Shown in pieces: positions 49,922-58,479 of a DNA stretch of 64,000 bases; position 1 is the first letter of the stretch, and each line of letters starts with the position of its first letter. Below the pieces are notes generated by a model that did no database searches, had not been told where the DNA came from, and saw nothing but the letters and a program-made list of their open reading frames with translations. Source of the DNA: Nitrospira sp. Lineage in GTDB: Bacteria; Nitrospirota; Nitrospiria; Nitrospirales; Nitrospiraceae. The stretch lies in assembly GCA_018242765.1 (NCBI GenBank), contig JAFEBH010000013.1, positions 49,088 to 113,087 on the forward strand, read 5' to 3'. Made by a program: the position numbers and the translations under genes.

Positions 49922-51349
49922 ATGACCTTCGAAGCGATCTACGGTGTATCACAGGCATTATTTCTACTGTATCTGGTTGCTCTGACGGGTGGGTACTTGC
50001 TCCTCAATGCCATTTCCATCTTCTCGCTTCGGCAGTACTTCGAAGAGCGAATGGGGGAGCACTTCCCGCAAGCGTTCACCGGGTATGAGCCACAAATTAG
50101 CATCATTGTGCCAGCATATAACGAAGCCGCCACAATCGCGAGTTCTATTCAATCTTTGCTACAGCTCCGATATCCCGAGTATGAAATCATCGTAGTCAAT
50201 GATGGCTCGAAAGACGACACGATCGATGTGTTGCGCCGAGCATTCGAACTGAAACCATTTCCCGAAGCGTATAGCCGCGATCTGCCGACACAACCGATCC
50301 GAGCGACCTATCACTCGGCGATCTATTCCAATGTCCGTGTGATCGACAAAGAAAACGGCGGCAAAGCCGATTCATTGAACGCCGGGATTAACCTATCGGT
50401 TTACCCCTTGTTTTGCTGCATCGATGCGGACTCGGTCTTGGCGAAGGACAGTCTCTATCGCGTGGTGCAGCCCTTCTTGTTGGATCACCGGACGGTGGCC
50501 TGTGGTGGCACGATCCGTGTCGCCAACGGCTGCTCCGTTGAGGCGGGAGAGTTGAAGCGCGTCGGTCTGCCGACGAGCCTGTTGGCATTGCTCCAAACGG
50601 TGGAATACCTCCGCGCATTTTTGTCTGGGCGGCAGGGCTGGTCTCCCCTCAATGCGATGTTGATCATCTCAGGTGCGTTTGGACTATTCCGAAAGGAGGC
50701 TGTGCTGAAAGTCGGAGGGTACCGAACGGCCACGATCGGTGAAGATATGGAGCTGGTAGTGCGCCTTCATCACCATCATCGTCTGAACGGCATCCCGTAC
50801 CGCATTACCTATGTGCCGGATCCAGTCTGCTGGACCGAGGTTCCGGAGGATTACCGTACGCTTAGGAATCAACGCATTCGCTGGCAGCGCGGACTTTGCG
50901 ACAGCCTCGCAGGGCATTTTGAACTATGCTGTCATCCAAAGGGAGGTACGGTTGGGTGGTTAGCCTTTCCGTTTATGACGGTCTTTGAATGGTTTGGGCC
51001 GGCCTTTGAAATCCTCGGCTATGGGCTATTGTTGATCGGATTGGGTTTGGGATTAGTGTCGTTCCATGTCTGGTTGCTCTGTGTGGGCGTGGCGCTCGGA
51101 CTCGGGATTACCCTGTCCTTGTGTGCCTTGCTGATGGAAGAAATGACGTTTCATCTGTACCAACGGCCGTCTGACCTTTTCACACTCGTCACGGTTGCGG
51201 TCATCGAAAACTTTGGGTATCGACAGCTCAATTCGTACTGGAAATTGATCGGACTGGTCAGGTGGATTCGAGGCACGAAGGCGGAATGGGGCAATATGGT
51301 CCGATCAGCTTCGTGGCAGTCACAACAGGCCCGTCCTGGAAACCGCTAG
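49922..51349 (+). CDS. processive family-2 glycosyltransferase (PgaC/BcsA/YaiP-like)
   Basis: 475 residues in the inner membrane: one N-terminal helix (ALFLLYLVALTGGYLLL), a GT-A catalytic domain, and three or more C-terminal helices. Motifs in order are VVNDGSKDDT at about 91-100, CIDADS at 166-171, the acceptor motif TIGEDMEL, and QRIRWQRG (the Q/RxxRW signature of processive synthases). It should polymerise an exopolysaccharide from nucleotide sugars. It is divergent from the minus-strand operon encoding a TIM-barrel-like protein, a TPR/YaiO barrel and a HEAT protein. No PilZ or c-di-GMP site is evident. Confidence 0.92.
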   Translation: MTFEAIYGVSQALFLLYLVALTGGYLLLNAISIFSLRQYFEERMGEHFPQAFTGYEPQISIIVPAYNEAATIASSIQSLLQLRYPEYEIIVVNDGSKDDTIDVLRRAFELKPFPEAYSRDLPTQPIRATYHSAIYSNVRVIDKENGGKADSLNAGINLSVYPLFCCIDADSVLAKDSLYRVVQPFLLDHRTVACGGTIRVANGCSVEAGELKRVGLPTSLLALLQTVEYLRAFLSGRQGWSPLNAMLIISGAFGLFRKEAVLKVGGYRTATIGEDMELVVRLHHHHRLNGIPYRITYVPDPVCWTEVPEDYRTLRNQRIRWQRGLCDSLAGHFELCCHPKGGTVGWLAFPFMTVFEWFGPAFEILGYGLLLIGLGLGLVSFHVWLLCVGVALGLGITLSLCALLMEEMTFHLYQRPSDLFTLVTVAVIENFGYRQLNSYWKLIGLVRWIRGTKAEWGNMVRSASWQSQQARPGNR

Positions 51350-51629
51350 CTTTTCTGACCCTAGGCACGTGCCGTCGCGGTGGGGAGAGTGATTCTGTCA
51401 GACCAGTTTATCTGAGACAGACCTGAAGCCGTCTCTCTCTTGATACCGGGGTATATATAAAAGCGAGTCTGACGCTGTGTCATGGGCGTCCGTGTCAGGA
51501 TCTGGCCGCCACGCTCACCGGTAGAGCTTCCATTACGTGGTTCTGCTATTTGCTGGACTGTCGAGGATTCTCTGCTAGGATCCGACCCATCTACGCTATG
51601 GATGCATGGACGTGGACAAGGAGGTATCT

Positions 51630-53180
51630 ATGACGTTCCCGTCGAGGCTTCACAGGTCTTGTGCTGTTTCTTCACTCTTTCTCAGCTACCTAGTGTTCAC
51701 CGGCTGCACGGTGAGCGGAGGTGGCTCGTCGGAAACCTTGACGCAGCAGGCGTATATGAAGGCGTCGAATACGGATACCGGTGATGCATTCGGACTCACG
51801 ATGGCCATGGATGGGGACACCCTCGTCGTTGGTTCCATTTTTGAAGACAGCAATGCCATCGGCGTCAATGGAGATCCAGTGGACAATAGTGCGTCAGCTA
51901 GTGGAGCCGTCTATGTGTTTACGCGGGCCGACGGTGTCTGGAGCCAACAGGCGTATCTCAAGGGGTCGAATACGGAAGCTTTCGATAATTTTGGGTCCAG
52001 TGTCGCGCTCAGTGGCGATACGTTGGTTGTGGGAGCTCCAGGCGAGGACAGTAACGCGACCGGTGTGAACGGTACCCAAGGTAGCAATAGCGCATCAGAC
52101 AGCGGCGCGGTCTATGTGTTCACGCGCACGAACGGCGTCTGGAGTCAGCAGGCGTATCTCAAGGCGTCAAATACTGGAATGTTTGACAGCTTCGGTTCGA
52201 GCGTCGCGCTCAGCGGGGACACCTTGGCGGTGGGGGCTATCGGCGAGGAAAGCAACGCCACTGGCATCAATGGGAATCAAGGGGACAACAGCGCATCGCG
52301 TGCAGGCGCCGTCTACGTGTTTACTCGCACCAGCGGTGTCTGGAGCCAACAGGCCTATGTGAAGGCCTCGAATACGGAAGCCAATGACGTGTTCGGCAAG
52401 ACCGTCGCACTGAACAGTGATACCTTGGCCGTAGGAGCGTTACAGGAAGGTAGTGCGCTGACCGGGGTGACTGGCGGCTCCCCGAATGAAGTCGCGACGG
52501 GTAATGGAGCAGCGAACAGCGGCGCGGTCTATGTGTTTACCAGGACGAGTGGGAGCTGGAGTCAGCAGGCCTATGTGAAAGCTTCCAATACGAGGAACAA
52601 CGATGCGTTCGGCACGAGTCTCACACTCAGTGGCGACACGCTGGCCGTAGGAGCCCCTGGCGAAAATAGTGTGCTGACCGGGGTGATCACCGGCTCCCCG
52701 AATGCGGTGACTACCGGCATTGGATCTCCAGCCAGCGGGGCTGTCTATATCTTTACACGGACCGGCGGTGGCTGGAGCCAACAAGCGTATGTGAAGGCCT
52801 CAAATACCGAATCACTTGACAACTTTGGGTCCACCGTGGCCCTTGATGGTGACAAGCTGGCCGTCGGTGCTTATCGGGAGGACAGCAATGCCACAGGCCT
52901 TGCGGGGACTCAGTCGGACAATAGTGCATCCGATGCTGGGGCGGCCTATCTGTTCACACGAACGGCTGGGGTCTGGAGCCAGCAAGCCTATGTAAAGGCC
53001 TCCAATACCGAAGCCGGTGATCAGTTTGGTCAAAGCATTGCACTGAACGGTGCGACCTTGGCCGTGGGAAGCAGTACCGAGGACAGTGCTCTGACTGGTG
53101 TGACCGCAGGTTCGCCCAACCAAGCCGCCACCGGAAACGGTCTCATCGATAGTGGCGCCGTCTATGTCTTCCAACCGTAA
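51630..53180 (+). CDS. lipoprotein with seven FG-GAP-type repeats
   Basis: 516 residues; AAGGAGG precedes the ATG. Lipoprotein signal (SLFLSYLVFTGC). The mature part consists of seven units of 60-75 residues, each with QQAY(M/L/V)KxSNT....D.FG, then a GDTLxVGAPGEDSNATGV-like loop and a GAVYVFTR strand. The pattern predicts a seven-bladed FG-GAP (integrin-alpha-like) propeller, often with calcium-binding loops and roles in surface adhesion. Neighbouring units are similar at DNA level, so copy number could vary by recombination. Stand-alone gene. Confidence 0.88.
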   Translation: MTFPSRLHRSCAVSSLFLSYLVFTGCTVSGGGSSETLTQQAYMKASNTDTGDAFGLTMAMDGDTLVVGSIFEDSNAIGVNGDPVDNSASASGAVYVFTRADGVWSQQAYLKGSNTEAFDNFGSSVALSGDTLVVGAPGEDSNATGVNGTQGSNSASDSGAVYVFTRTNGVWSQQAYLKASNTGMFDSFGSSVALSGDTLAVGAIGEESNATGINGNQGDNSASRAGAVYVFTRTSGVWSQQAYVKASNTEANDVFGKTVALNSDTLAVGALQEGSALTGVTGGSPNEVATGNGAANSGAVYVFTRTSGSWSQQAYVKASNTRNNDAFGTSLTLSGDTLAVGAPGENSVLTGVITGSPNAVTTGIGSPASGAVYIFTRTGGGWSQQAYVKASNTESLDNFGSTVALDGDKLAVGAYREDSNATGLAGTQSDNSASDAGAAYLFTRTAGVWSQQAYVKASNTEAGDQFGQSIALNGATLAVGSSTEDSALTGVTAGSPNQAATGNGLIDSGAVYVFQP

Positions 53181-53207
53181 TAAACAGCCGATGGTCGCCT
53201 CTCCCCT

Positions 53208-53235
53208 TGGCCTAGGCCTCTTTTAAGAGGGGCCA
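53208..53235 (+). terminator. hairpin after the FG-GAP gene
   Basis: CCTCTT (53217-53222) and AAGAGG (53225-53230) pair around TT, with TGGCC (53208-53212) and GGCCA (53231-53235) extending the stem after a bulge. It lies 28 bases after the FG-GAP stop. No T-run follows the stem; the T's are in the loop. Confidence 0.45.
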
Positions 53236-53301
53236 GGCGCCCGTTTACCTTTCCCTCTCCCCTCCGTCTAACTCATCAGACAAGGTGAGAAGGGGAGGGC
53301 T

Positions 53302-53643
53302 ATGCAAGCATTCCGTTCAAGAGTGAGCATCTATCTCGTATCAGCATCACTGCTGTTGTCGGGCTGTACCGCTACCCTGGTTCACGACGATGTGAAGCGT
53401 ACGACTGGACTGGTTGGTCATTGCAGCGGCAGTGAGTGGGTCGATGATTCCTCGATCGCGATCTTACCGGTTCCGGTCATGGCGTTCGTGACACCTCATG
53501 TTGATCTGCATCCCATATCGAGTGAACCGTATTTGAACCGCTGTGGAGCTTCGACCCGTGTCATCAATCGAGAGGTCTCGGTCAACCGAACAGCTTGTCT
53601 TCCTGGAGGCTTGACGAGAAACCTCACGCTCGGCGTGTGGTAA
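53302..53643 (+). CDS. small lipoprotein, unknown function
   Basis: 113 residues; GGGGAGGG ends just before the ATG. Lipoprotein signal IYLVSASLLLSGC. The mature part has three cysteines (HCSG, NRCGAST, TACLPGG) and ends LTLGVW. In frame beyond the TAA stop the sequence continues with coding-like WCPARVTWSADV. A single base change (CAA to TAA) could therefore have shortened it, although this is only suggestive. No family recognised. Confidence 0.68.
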   Translation: MQAFRSRVSIYLVSASLLLSGCTATLVHDDVKRTTGLVGHCSGSEWVDDSSIAILPVPVMAFVTPHVDLHPISSEPYLNRCGASTRVINREVSVNRTACLPGGLTRNLTLGVW

Positions 53644-53769
53644 TGGTGCCCGGCACGAGTCACCTGGTCGGCGGATGTCCTGACGGACATGCCGCGGCTT
53701 TCAGATGTTTCCCTCCATGACTCACACAACCAGAAATCGTAACCACTATTATTCACCAAAGAACACACC

Positions 53770-55176
53770 ATGCATATCTCACGATGGATCTTCGGTCTAA
53801 TAGGCATGATCGGACTCGCAGGACTGCTGGTTGCATGCGGCAGCAACGGTGCACCCTCCGTCTCGGCCAGTGGATCGGGAAGCGGCTCAGCATCGGCATC
53901 AGGCACGATCACAAACTTCGGCAGTGTCTATGTCAATGGGAAGAAATTTGATGCGAGCGAAGTTGAAGTGTTTCATGAAGATCAATCGATCCGATGCAGC
54001 ATCAGCGCGAGTAATACCTGTGGCCTTAAGAAGGGCATGGTCGTCACTGTGCACGGCTCATTTACTGGCACTCAACACACGGCAGCTTCTGTGCGACAAA
54101 AGGATGCAGTGGAGGGGCTGGTTCAATCGGTCGCGACGGACGGATTACGCATGGTGGTCATGGGACAGACGGTCTTCGTCGACGACACGACCATTTTCGA
54201 CAATAATGTGCACCCGGTGGCCGGCGACAATGTTGAGGTCAATGGCCATATCAGACCGGGCGGAGTCATTCAGGCGACGTTCATCGAAAAGAAGTTGCTC
54301 AATGTGACACCGGAGGTGCGTGGCTTCGTCACGAATCATAACGATGGCACCAAGACATTCCAGATCGGAACCCTCACGGTGAGCTATGCAACGGCTCTGA
54401 TCAGCGATATGCCTGTTCCAAACGGCAGTAATTGGAATGGCCTGTTGGTGGAAGCTAAGGGGATTGTTTTTAATGCGACGACGTTGACTGCGACCAAAGT
54501 CGAACCGGAGAACCCAGGTGTCGGGAATCAGGTCGACGAATTTGAAGTCGAGGGCTATGTGACACAGGTGCGCGGGACCGGCGATTTTTTGATCGGCAGT
54601 ACGCGGGTGCAGGCGGCTGTGAATACGGAATTTCGTGGCGGTACGGTCGACGAGATCGCCGTGGGTGCAAAACTGTCCACCGAAGGGCGATGGGAGAACG
54701 GTGTACTTCTCGCCAAGCACGTGAAGTTTCATGAGAGTGTGAAACTAGAAGGGGATATTGCGACAATTGGCGCGAATGCATTCACGCTCACGGGATTGTC
54801 CGGCCTGACGATCACCGTGAACGGCCAGACCGAATTCAAAGATGCCAGCCTCGATGGGTTATCATCCGGCGACCATGTTCGTGTTCGTGGTCGTGTTGGC
54901 GGTGCCAATTCAGTCATTGCCACGCGCGTCGAGCTGCGATCGGCGGACAATAACATCACTCTGCAGGGGCCAGTGCAGTCAATCGCCGGAAACGTCCTCG
55001 TGATTTTGAGTGTACCCGTGGATACCAGCACCGTCACTCAGTTTGAGAGTGTGAGTGGTTCATCGGAGAATCGCGCCGGCTTTCTGGCAGAGGCGCATGA
55101 GAATTCCCTGGTAAAGATCAAGGGCAAATTGAGCGGTTCAATGGTCCGTTGGGAAGAGGCAGAGTCGGAGGATTAG
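53770..55176 (+). CDS. DUF5666 lipoprotein
   Basis: 468 residues with a lipoprotein signal (GLIGMIGLAGLLVACGS) and a Ser/Gly-rich linker. Repeated small beta domains of DUF5666 type follow: GTITNFGSVYVNGKKFDASE, GLKKGMVVTVHGSF, VEGLVQSVATDGLRMVVMGQTVFVDDTT, VEGYVTQVRGTGDFLIGS and GDHVRVRGRV. At least five such units occur, which are probably OB-like. Function unknown; found in secreted or surface contexts in many phyla. No nearby partner is obvious. Confidence 0.87.
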   Translation: MHISRWIFGLIGMIGLAGLLVACGSNGAPSVSASGSGSGSASASGTITNFGSVYVNGKKFDASEVEVFHEDQSIRCSISASNTCGLKKGMVVTVHGSFTGTQHTAASVRQKDAVEGLVQSVATDGLRMVVMGQTVFVDDTTIFDNNVHPVAGDNVEVNGHIRPGGVIQATFIEKKLLNVTPEVRGFVTNHNDGTKTFQIGTLTVSYATALISDMPVPNGSNWNGLLVEAKGIVFNATTLTATKVEPENPGVGNQVDEFEVEGYVTQVRGTGDFLIGSTRVQAAVNTEFRGGTVDEIAVGAKLSTEGRWENGVLLAKHVKFHESVKLEGDIATIGANAFTLTGLSGLTITVNGQTEFKDASLDGLSSGDHVRVRGRVGGANSVIATRVELRSADNNITLQGPVQSIAGNVLVILSVPVDTSTVTQFESVSGSSENRAGFLAEAHENSLVKIKGKLSGSMVRWEEAESED

Positions 55177-55238
55177 TTAGGAGCAGGTGGTGCATCTGGC
55201 TACAATGAATCAATAAAATCAGCAGAAAAAGGAGATTC

Positions 55239-55868
55239 ATGATGAACTCTACCAGTTGGAAGGACATTATGTTGGGCACGATTGCTGGGTTATCATTTCT
55301 AACCGCACCGACAATGGGAATAGCGAGCAGCGCCATTGATGACCCGGTAGTCCGAATGAATAGCCGAGGGTCAGGCTTGCTGAATAGTGGATCCGGGTCC
55401 ATGCAGAGTGGTTGGGATGAATGGAACCACAGAGGCAGAGATGGCAGAGACGCTCTCGTGGTTGCGCAAGCCGGGGGTGACGTCCGTCAGGAAGATCGCC
55501 GGGCAGATAGGAGAGAAGACCGCCGGTTTGATCGCAGAGAGGATCGGCGCGAAGATAGACAGCTCGATCGAAGACAAGATCGCCGTGAAGATCGTCAACT
55601 TGACCGACGAGAAGATCGGAGGGAGGATCGCCAGTTTGACAGGCGAGAGGATCGTCGGTCTGACACAGGCGGGGAACTGCGTGGGCTCGACCGTGTCGAT
55701 CAAATCGCGGGAGAACATGGCCGTGACGGGCGAGAGAATGCCCGCATGATGCAGATGGATCGCCCGAATAGACCGGAGCAGATGGAAGAGATGCAACGGC
55801 CGGAACGACCCGAGCGTTCCGTCAGACCGGAGCGGTCGGAGAGACCAGAGCGTGGTGGTCGACACTAA
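55239..55868 (+). CDS. secreted Arg/Asp-rich repeat protein
   Basis: 209 residues; AAGGAG precedes the ATG pair. A signal peptide (MLGTIAGLSFLTAPTMGIASS) leads to a mature chain dominated from about residue 80 by tandem RREDRxxDRREDRR units (roughly ten) and ending in RPERPERSVRPERSERPERGG. It is extremely polar, with balanced charges, and likely intrinsically disordered. Function unknown; it could bind polyanions or metal, or buffer the envelope. Two other secreted proteins downstream (58874, 59950) share the Arg/Asp-rich tails. A terminator follows. Long open frames on other strands here are by-products of the repeat. Confidence 0.75.
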   Translation: MMNSTSWKDIMLGTIAGLSFLTAPTMGIASSAIDDPVVRMNSRGSGLLNSGSGSMQSGWDEWNHRGRDGRDALVVAQAGGDVRQEDRRADRREDRRFDRREDRREDRQLDRRQDRREDRQLDRREDRREDRQFDRREDRRSDTGGELRGLDRVDQIAGEHGRDGRENARMMQMDRPNRPEQMEEMQRPERPERSVRPERSERPERGGRH

Positions 55869-55910
55869 GGGGCAATCGGTTTAGGGGTGTCTGAGCAAGA
55901 GGCTCTACTG

Positions 55911-55937
55911 ACGGCGCCGGATGTCTTCCGGCGCCGT
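55911..55937 (+). terminator. GC-rich hairpin terminator
   Basis: ACGGCGCCGG (55911-55920) and CCGGCGCCGT (55928-55937) form a perfect 10-bp stem around ATGTCTT and are followed by TCTGCT. It sits 43 bases after the Arg/Asp-rich gene. Confidence 0.7.
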
Positions 55938-56063
55938 TCTGCTATGCAGTCGAGGTATCCGCTGAGCCGTTGCACTCCACCTTGTCAATCGCGTAAGTAA
56001 GATATCCATACAGACGCGTGTGTGCGAAAGACGTGATCTGTTCGTCCAAGGAGGGACGCGAGA

Positions 56064-57017
56064 ATGACGCAGATGTGGATCGTGAAGGTGATGATCGTGG
56101 CCGTGATGGGATTCTGGGGAGGACAGGCATTGGCAGCTGATCCGTCCGATAAACGACAACAGCCTGCGTCCGAGCGCAACTGGCAGATCAGTTTCACCCC
56201 AAGCTATAGCCACGGGAATTTTGGCACCAATACGACGAGTGAGTTTATCTATGCCCCTGTTTCCATCAGACGGTTATTCGCCAACGGGGATATCACGTTG
56301 GTCATTCCTTCTGTGACGGCCATTACGGACGGACGGACAACGGTCGTTGGCGGGACCGCATTCCGTGTTGATGATAATCATGGAAGCAACAGCGGATCCG
56401 GTGGAAGTGGTGGGGCAAGTGACGACGGAGGCTGCAGTGGGAAAGGTTCAAATGTGTCTGGCAAGGATCGTGTTTGTGGTACGACTACACGAGTCACCGG
56501 ACAAAGGGTGACGACCACAGGAATCGGCGATGTCATTCTGAGGGGGCGCTACTATATTGTCGAAGAACAGGACTATGTGCCGCTCATTGCCGTGACGGCA
56601 CGCTTTAAATTTCCAACGGCAACGGCGAGTCAAGGTTTAGGAACAGGCAAGTTCGACCATGGGTATGGGATCGAGATGTCTAAACTCATCGGTCAGAAGT
56701 GGCTGGTCTTTTTTGACGGCGGGTATAACTTCATCGGCGACCCTGACTTGGCCGATGGGTCCGGTACACTCGGTCTTCGCAACCAATATTGGTGGGATGT
56801 GGGCACAGGCTATTACCTGACGCAAGATTGGCTGGCCAGCATCTACTTTGAAGAGTACCGTGCACTTCGAGTTGGCTTACCGAATGCCAGAGATGTATTT
56901 TTCTCGTCGAACTATCGGCTCTCTCCAGCGTGGCGTTTGAATGGTGGCGTAGCGGTTGGGCTCTCAAATGGTGCACCGGACTATGTTGTCTCAATCGGTA
57001 GCAGTTACCGGTTCTAG
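56064..57017 (+). CDS. outer-membrane beta-barrel protein
   Basis: 317 residues; AAGGAGG lies upstream. Signal peptide (MIVAVMGFWGGQALAADP). Alternating-polarity strands follow (WQISFTPSYSHGNFG, SIRRLFANGDITLVIPSVT, VILRGRYYIVEEQDYVPLIAVTARFKFPTA, KWLVFFDGGYNFIGDPD, FFSSNYRLSPAWRLNGGVAVGLS), with a terminal aromatic (SSYRF). A Gly/Ser-rich loop with two Cys (GGCSGKG, RVCGTTT) inserts after the fourth strand. It resembles transport-barrel or phenol-degradation MetA-type porins loosely. Role unknown; it precedes the ECF sigma operon by 120 bases and may be part of its regulon. Confidence 0.8.
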   Translation: MTQMWIVKVMIVAVMGFWGGQALAADPSDKRQQPASERNWQISFTPSYSHGNFGTNTTSEFIYAPVSIRRLFANGDITLVIPSVTAITDGRTTVVGGTAFRVDDNHGSNSGSGGSGGASDDGGCSGKGSNVSGKDRVCGTTTRVTGQRVTTTGIGDVILRGRYYIVEEQDYVPLIAVTARFKFPTATASQGLGTGKFDHGYGIEMSKLIGQKWLVFFDGGYNFIGDPDLADGSGTLGLRNQYWWDVGTGYYLTQDWLASIYFEEYRALRVGLPNARDVFFSSNYRLSPAWRLNGGVAVGLSNGAPDYVVSIGSSYRF

Positions 57018-57136
57018 CTGGTTTCCTCATCATCTTTCGTGTCAATTTACGCGTTGCGCCTTGAGTCGTCTAATGAAACAGATAGGCAGACGCAAATGGT
57101 CCTGTGGCATCGGACCAGACTAACTGGGGTTAGGAC

Positions 57137-57718
57137 ATGCCACCGGATCAGTATCCAGGGCCAGATGATGCTCAACTCGTTGTTCGTAGTCTCAAGCAGG
57201 ACCATGAGGCATTCGGACAGCTGATCGACCGGCATGCATCCACGATCATCAACTTGGCCTACCGGATGGTCGGCGACCGTGCTGAAGCTGAGGACCTGGC
57301 GCAGGAAGCCTTTCTTACGGCCTTTAAAGCGTTGGCGACGTTTCGTGCAGACGCAAAGTTTTCGACCTGGCTGTATCGGATCGCCGTCAACAAGTGCAAA
57401 GATTGGCTGCGGGCCAAACGACCGGGGATGGGACAACACGATGTCGATATCGATGAGATGCTCGATGTGCACGTGGCGGACGAACAGACGCCTGAGCGGC
57501 TGCTGTCGCAGCAACAGGTGGCACAGGAATTAGATCAGGCCATCCAGCGATTGCCGCCGCTGTATCGTGAAGCGTTCGTCCTGAAACATCTTGAAGGGCT
57601 CAGTTACGAGGAAATGGAAGAGATCCTTGGGGTGAACAGCGACACGCTCAAGATGCGAGTCTATAAAGGGCGAGTCCAACTCAGTCGAGACCTTGTGGCG
57701 CTGAACTCAGCACGATAG
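57137..57718 (+). CDS. ECF-type RNA polymerase sigma factor (RpoE-like)
   Basis: 193 residues. The sigma region 2 sequence is AFGQLIDRHASTIINLAYRMVGDRAEAEDLAQEAFLTAFKAL with FRADAKFSTWLYRIAVNKCKDWLR, and region 4 is LDQAIQRLPPLYREAFVLKHLEGLSYEEMEEILGVNSDTLKMRVYKGR. These are typical of extracytoplasmic-function sigma factors. It is followed four bases later by a GTG-led frame for a membrane protein with an anti-sigma-like head, so the pair should form a sigma/anti-sigma switch responding to an envelope signal. Autoregulation is likely, but I cannot name the promoter. No transposon or phage context. Confidence 0.95.
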   Translation: MPPDQYPGPDDAQLVVRSLKQDHEAFGQLIDRHASTIINLAYRMVGDRAEAEDLAQEAFLTAFKALATFRADAKFSTWLYRIAVNKCKDWLRAKRPGMGQHDVDIDEMLDVHVADEQTPERLLSQQQVAQELDQAIQRLPPLYREAFVLKHLEGLSYEEMEEILGVNSDTLKMRVYKGRVQLSRDLVALNSAR

Positions 57719-57745
57719 GTCGTGCATCGCGTGGATGGTGATGAT

Positions 57746-58426
57746 ATGACTGACCCAGAACTCCTGATTCAACGCTTTTTGGATCACGATCTCACACCAG
57801 AAGAACGGGTTGCCTTTTTGCGTGCGGTCGATGCCGATCCTGCATTGCGTCGGCGGTGGCTCAATCTGGAGATGGTCGTTGCTGAAGCGATCCGGTTGCC
57901 GAGGTTCGCTCCCTCACCCCGGTTCTTGAGTGAATTACAGGCCAAAATTGCTCCATCGGCCATGAGCTGGTGGGAACGTGTGTGGGCGGCTGTGACCAGC
58001 ACGCGAACATTGGAGTGGAACCTTGCCGGCGCCGTTGCTGTAGCCTGTGTCGCGATCGCGACAGTGGTGGGGCTGTTGTCGATGAGGACAGAACGAATCG
58101 TCGAGGTGCCGGTTGCGATGGCTCCGACCCAGACGATCGCCGCCGGTATGAAACAGGAGCCGACGGTGTTCGTCCGGCTCGTCCTACTGCAGCCAGGAGC
58201 ACGATCGGTGTCGGTCGCGGGAGACTTCAATGGATGGAACCCGACGCACACACCGTTGGAACGGTCGGATGGCGGTATGTGGACTGCCACCATTCCCCTC
58301 AAACCCGGTCGATACCAATATATGTTCGTCATCGATGGGAAACAATGGATTGCCGATCCGCTGGCGACGGAAGCCGAGACCGATGGGTTTGGTGCCCAGA
58401 ATGCGGTGCTGGATGTCGATATTTAA
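57746..58426 (+). CDS. putative anti-sigma factor with periplasmic CBM48-type domain
   Basis: 226 residues. The cytoplasmic head (about 90 residues; PELLIQRFLDHDLTPEERVAFLRAVDADPALRRRWLNLEM) is the kind of short helical region seen in anti-sigma factors, but it lacks the zinc-binding HxxxCxxC. One membrane helix follows (LAGAVAVACVAIATVVGLLS). The periplasmic part is an AMPK/isoamylase-type glycan-binding module: RSVSVAGDFNGWNPTHTPLER, GMWTATIPLKPGRYQYMFVIDGKQWIADP and TDGFGAQNAVLDV. Located directly downstream of the ECF sigma gene. An upstream GTG (57722) would add eight residues. The sigma partnership is inferred from position and topology. Confidence 0.82.
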   Translation: MTDPELLIQRFLDHDLTPEERVAFLRAVDADPALRRRWLNLEMVVAEAIRLPRFAPSPRFLSELQAKIAPSAMSWWERVWAAVTSTRTLEWNLAGAVAVACVAIATVVGLLSMRTERIVEVPVAMAPTQTIAAGMKQEPTVFVRLVLLQPGARSVSVAGDFNGWNPTHTPLERSDGGMWTATIPLKPGRYQYMFVIDGKQWIADPLATEAETDGFGAQNAVLDVDI

Positions 58427-58479
58427 CTTTCATCGATCGTCCCTTGCAACGGGCCTAGTCTGTATGTACTCTCCCGCAG

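Noticed and set aside
51690..53170. Regular repeats that might suggest a CRISPR array or satellite
   Set aside because: Unit size is about 200 bases, in frame, and translates into FG-GAP repeats. There are no short identical repeats with unique spacers.
55371..55865. 164-codon minus-strand open frame opposite the Arg/Asp-rich gene
   Set aside because: It is a by-product of the repeated purine-rich codons. It has no ribosome site and a hydrophobic repeat composition mirroring the tract on the other strand.
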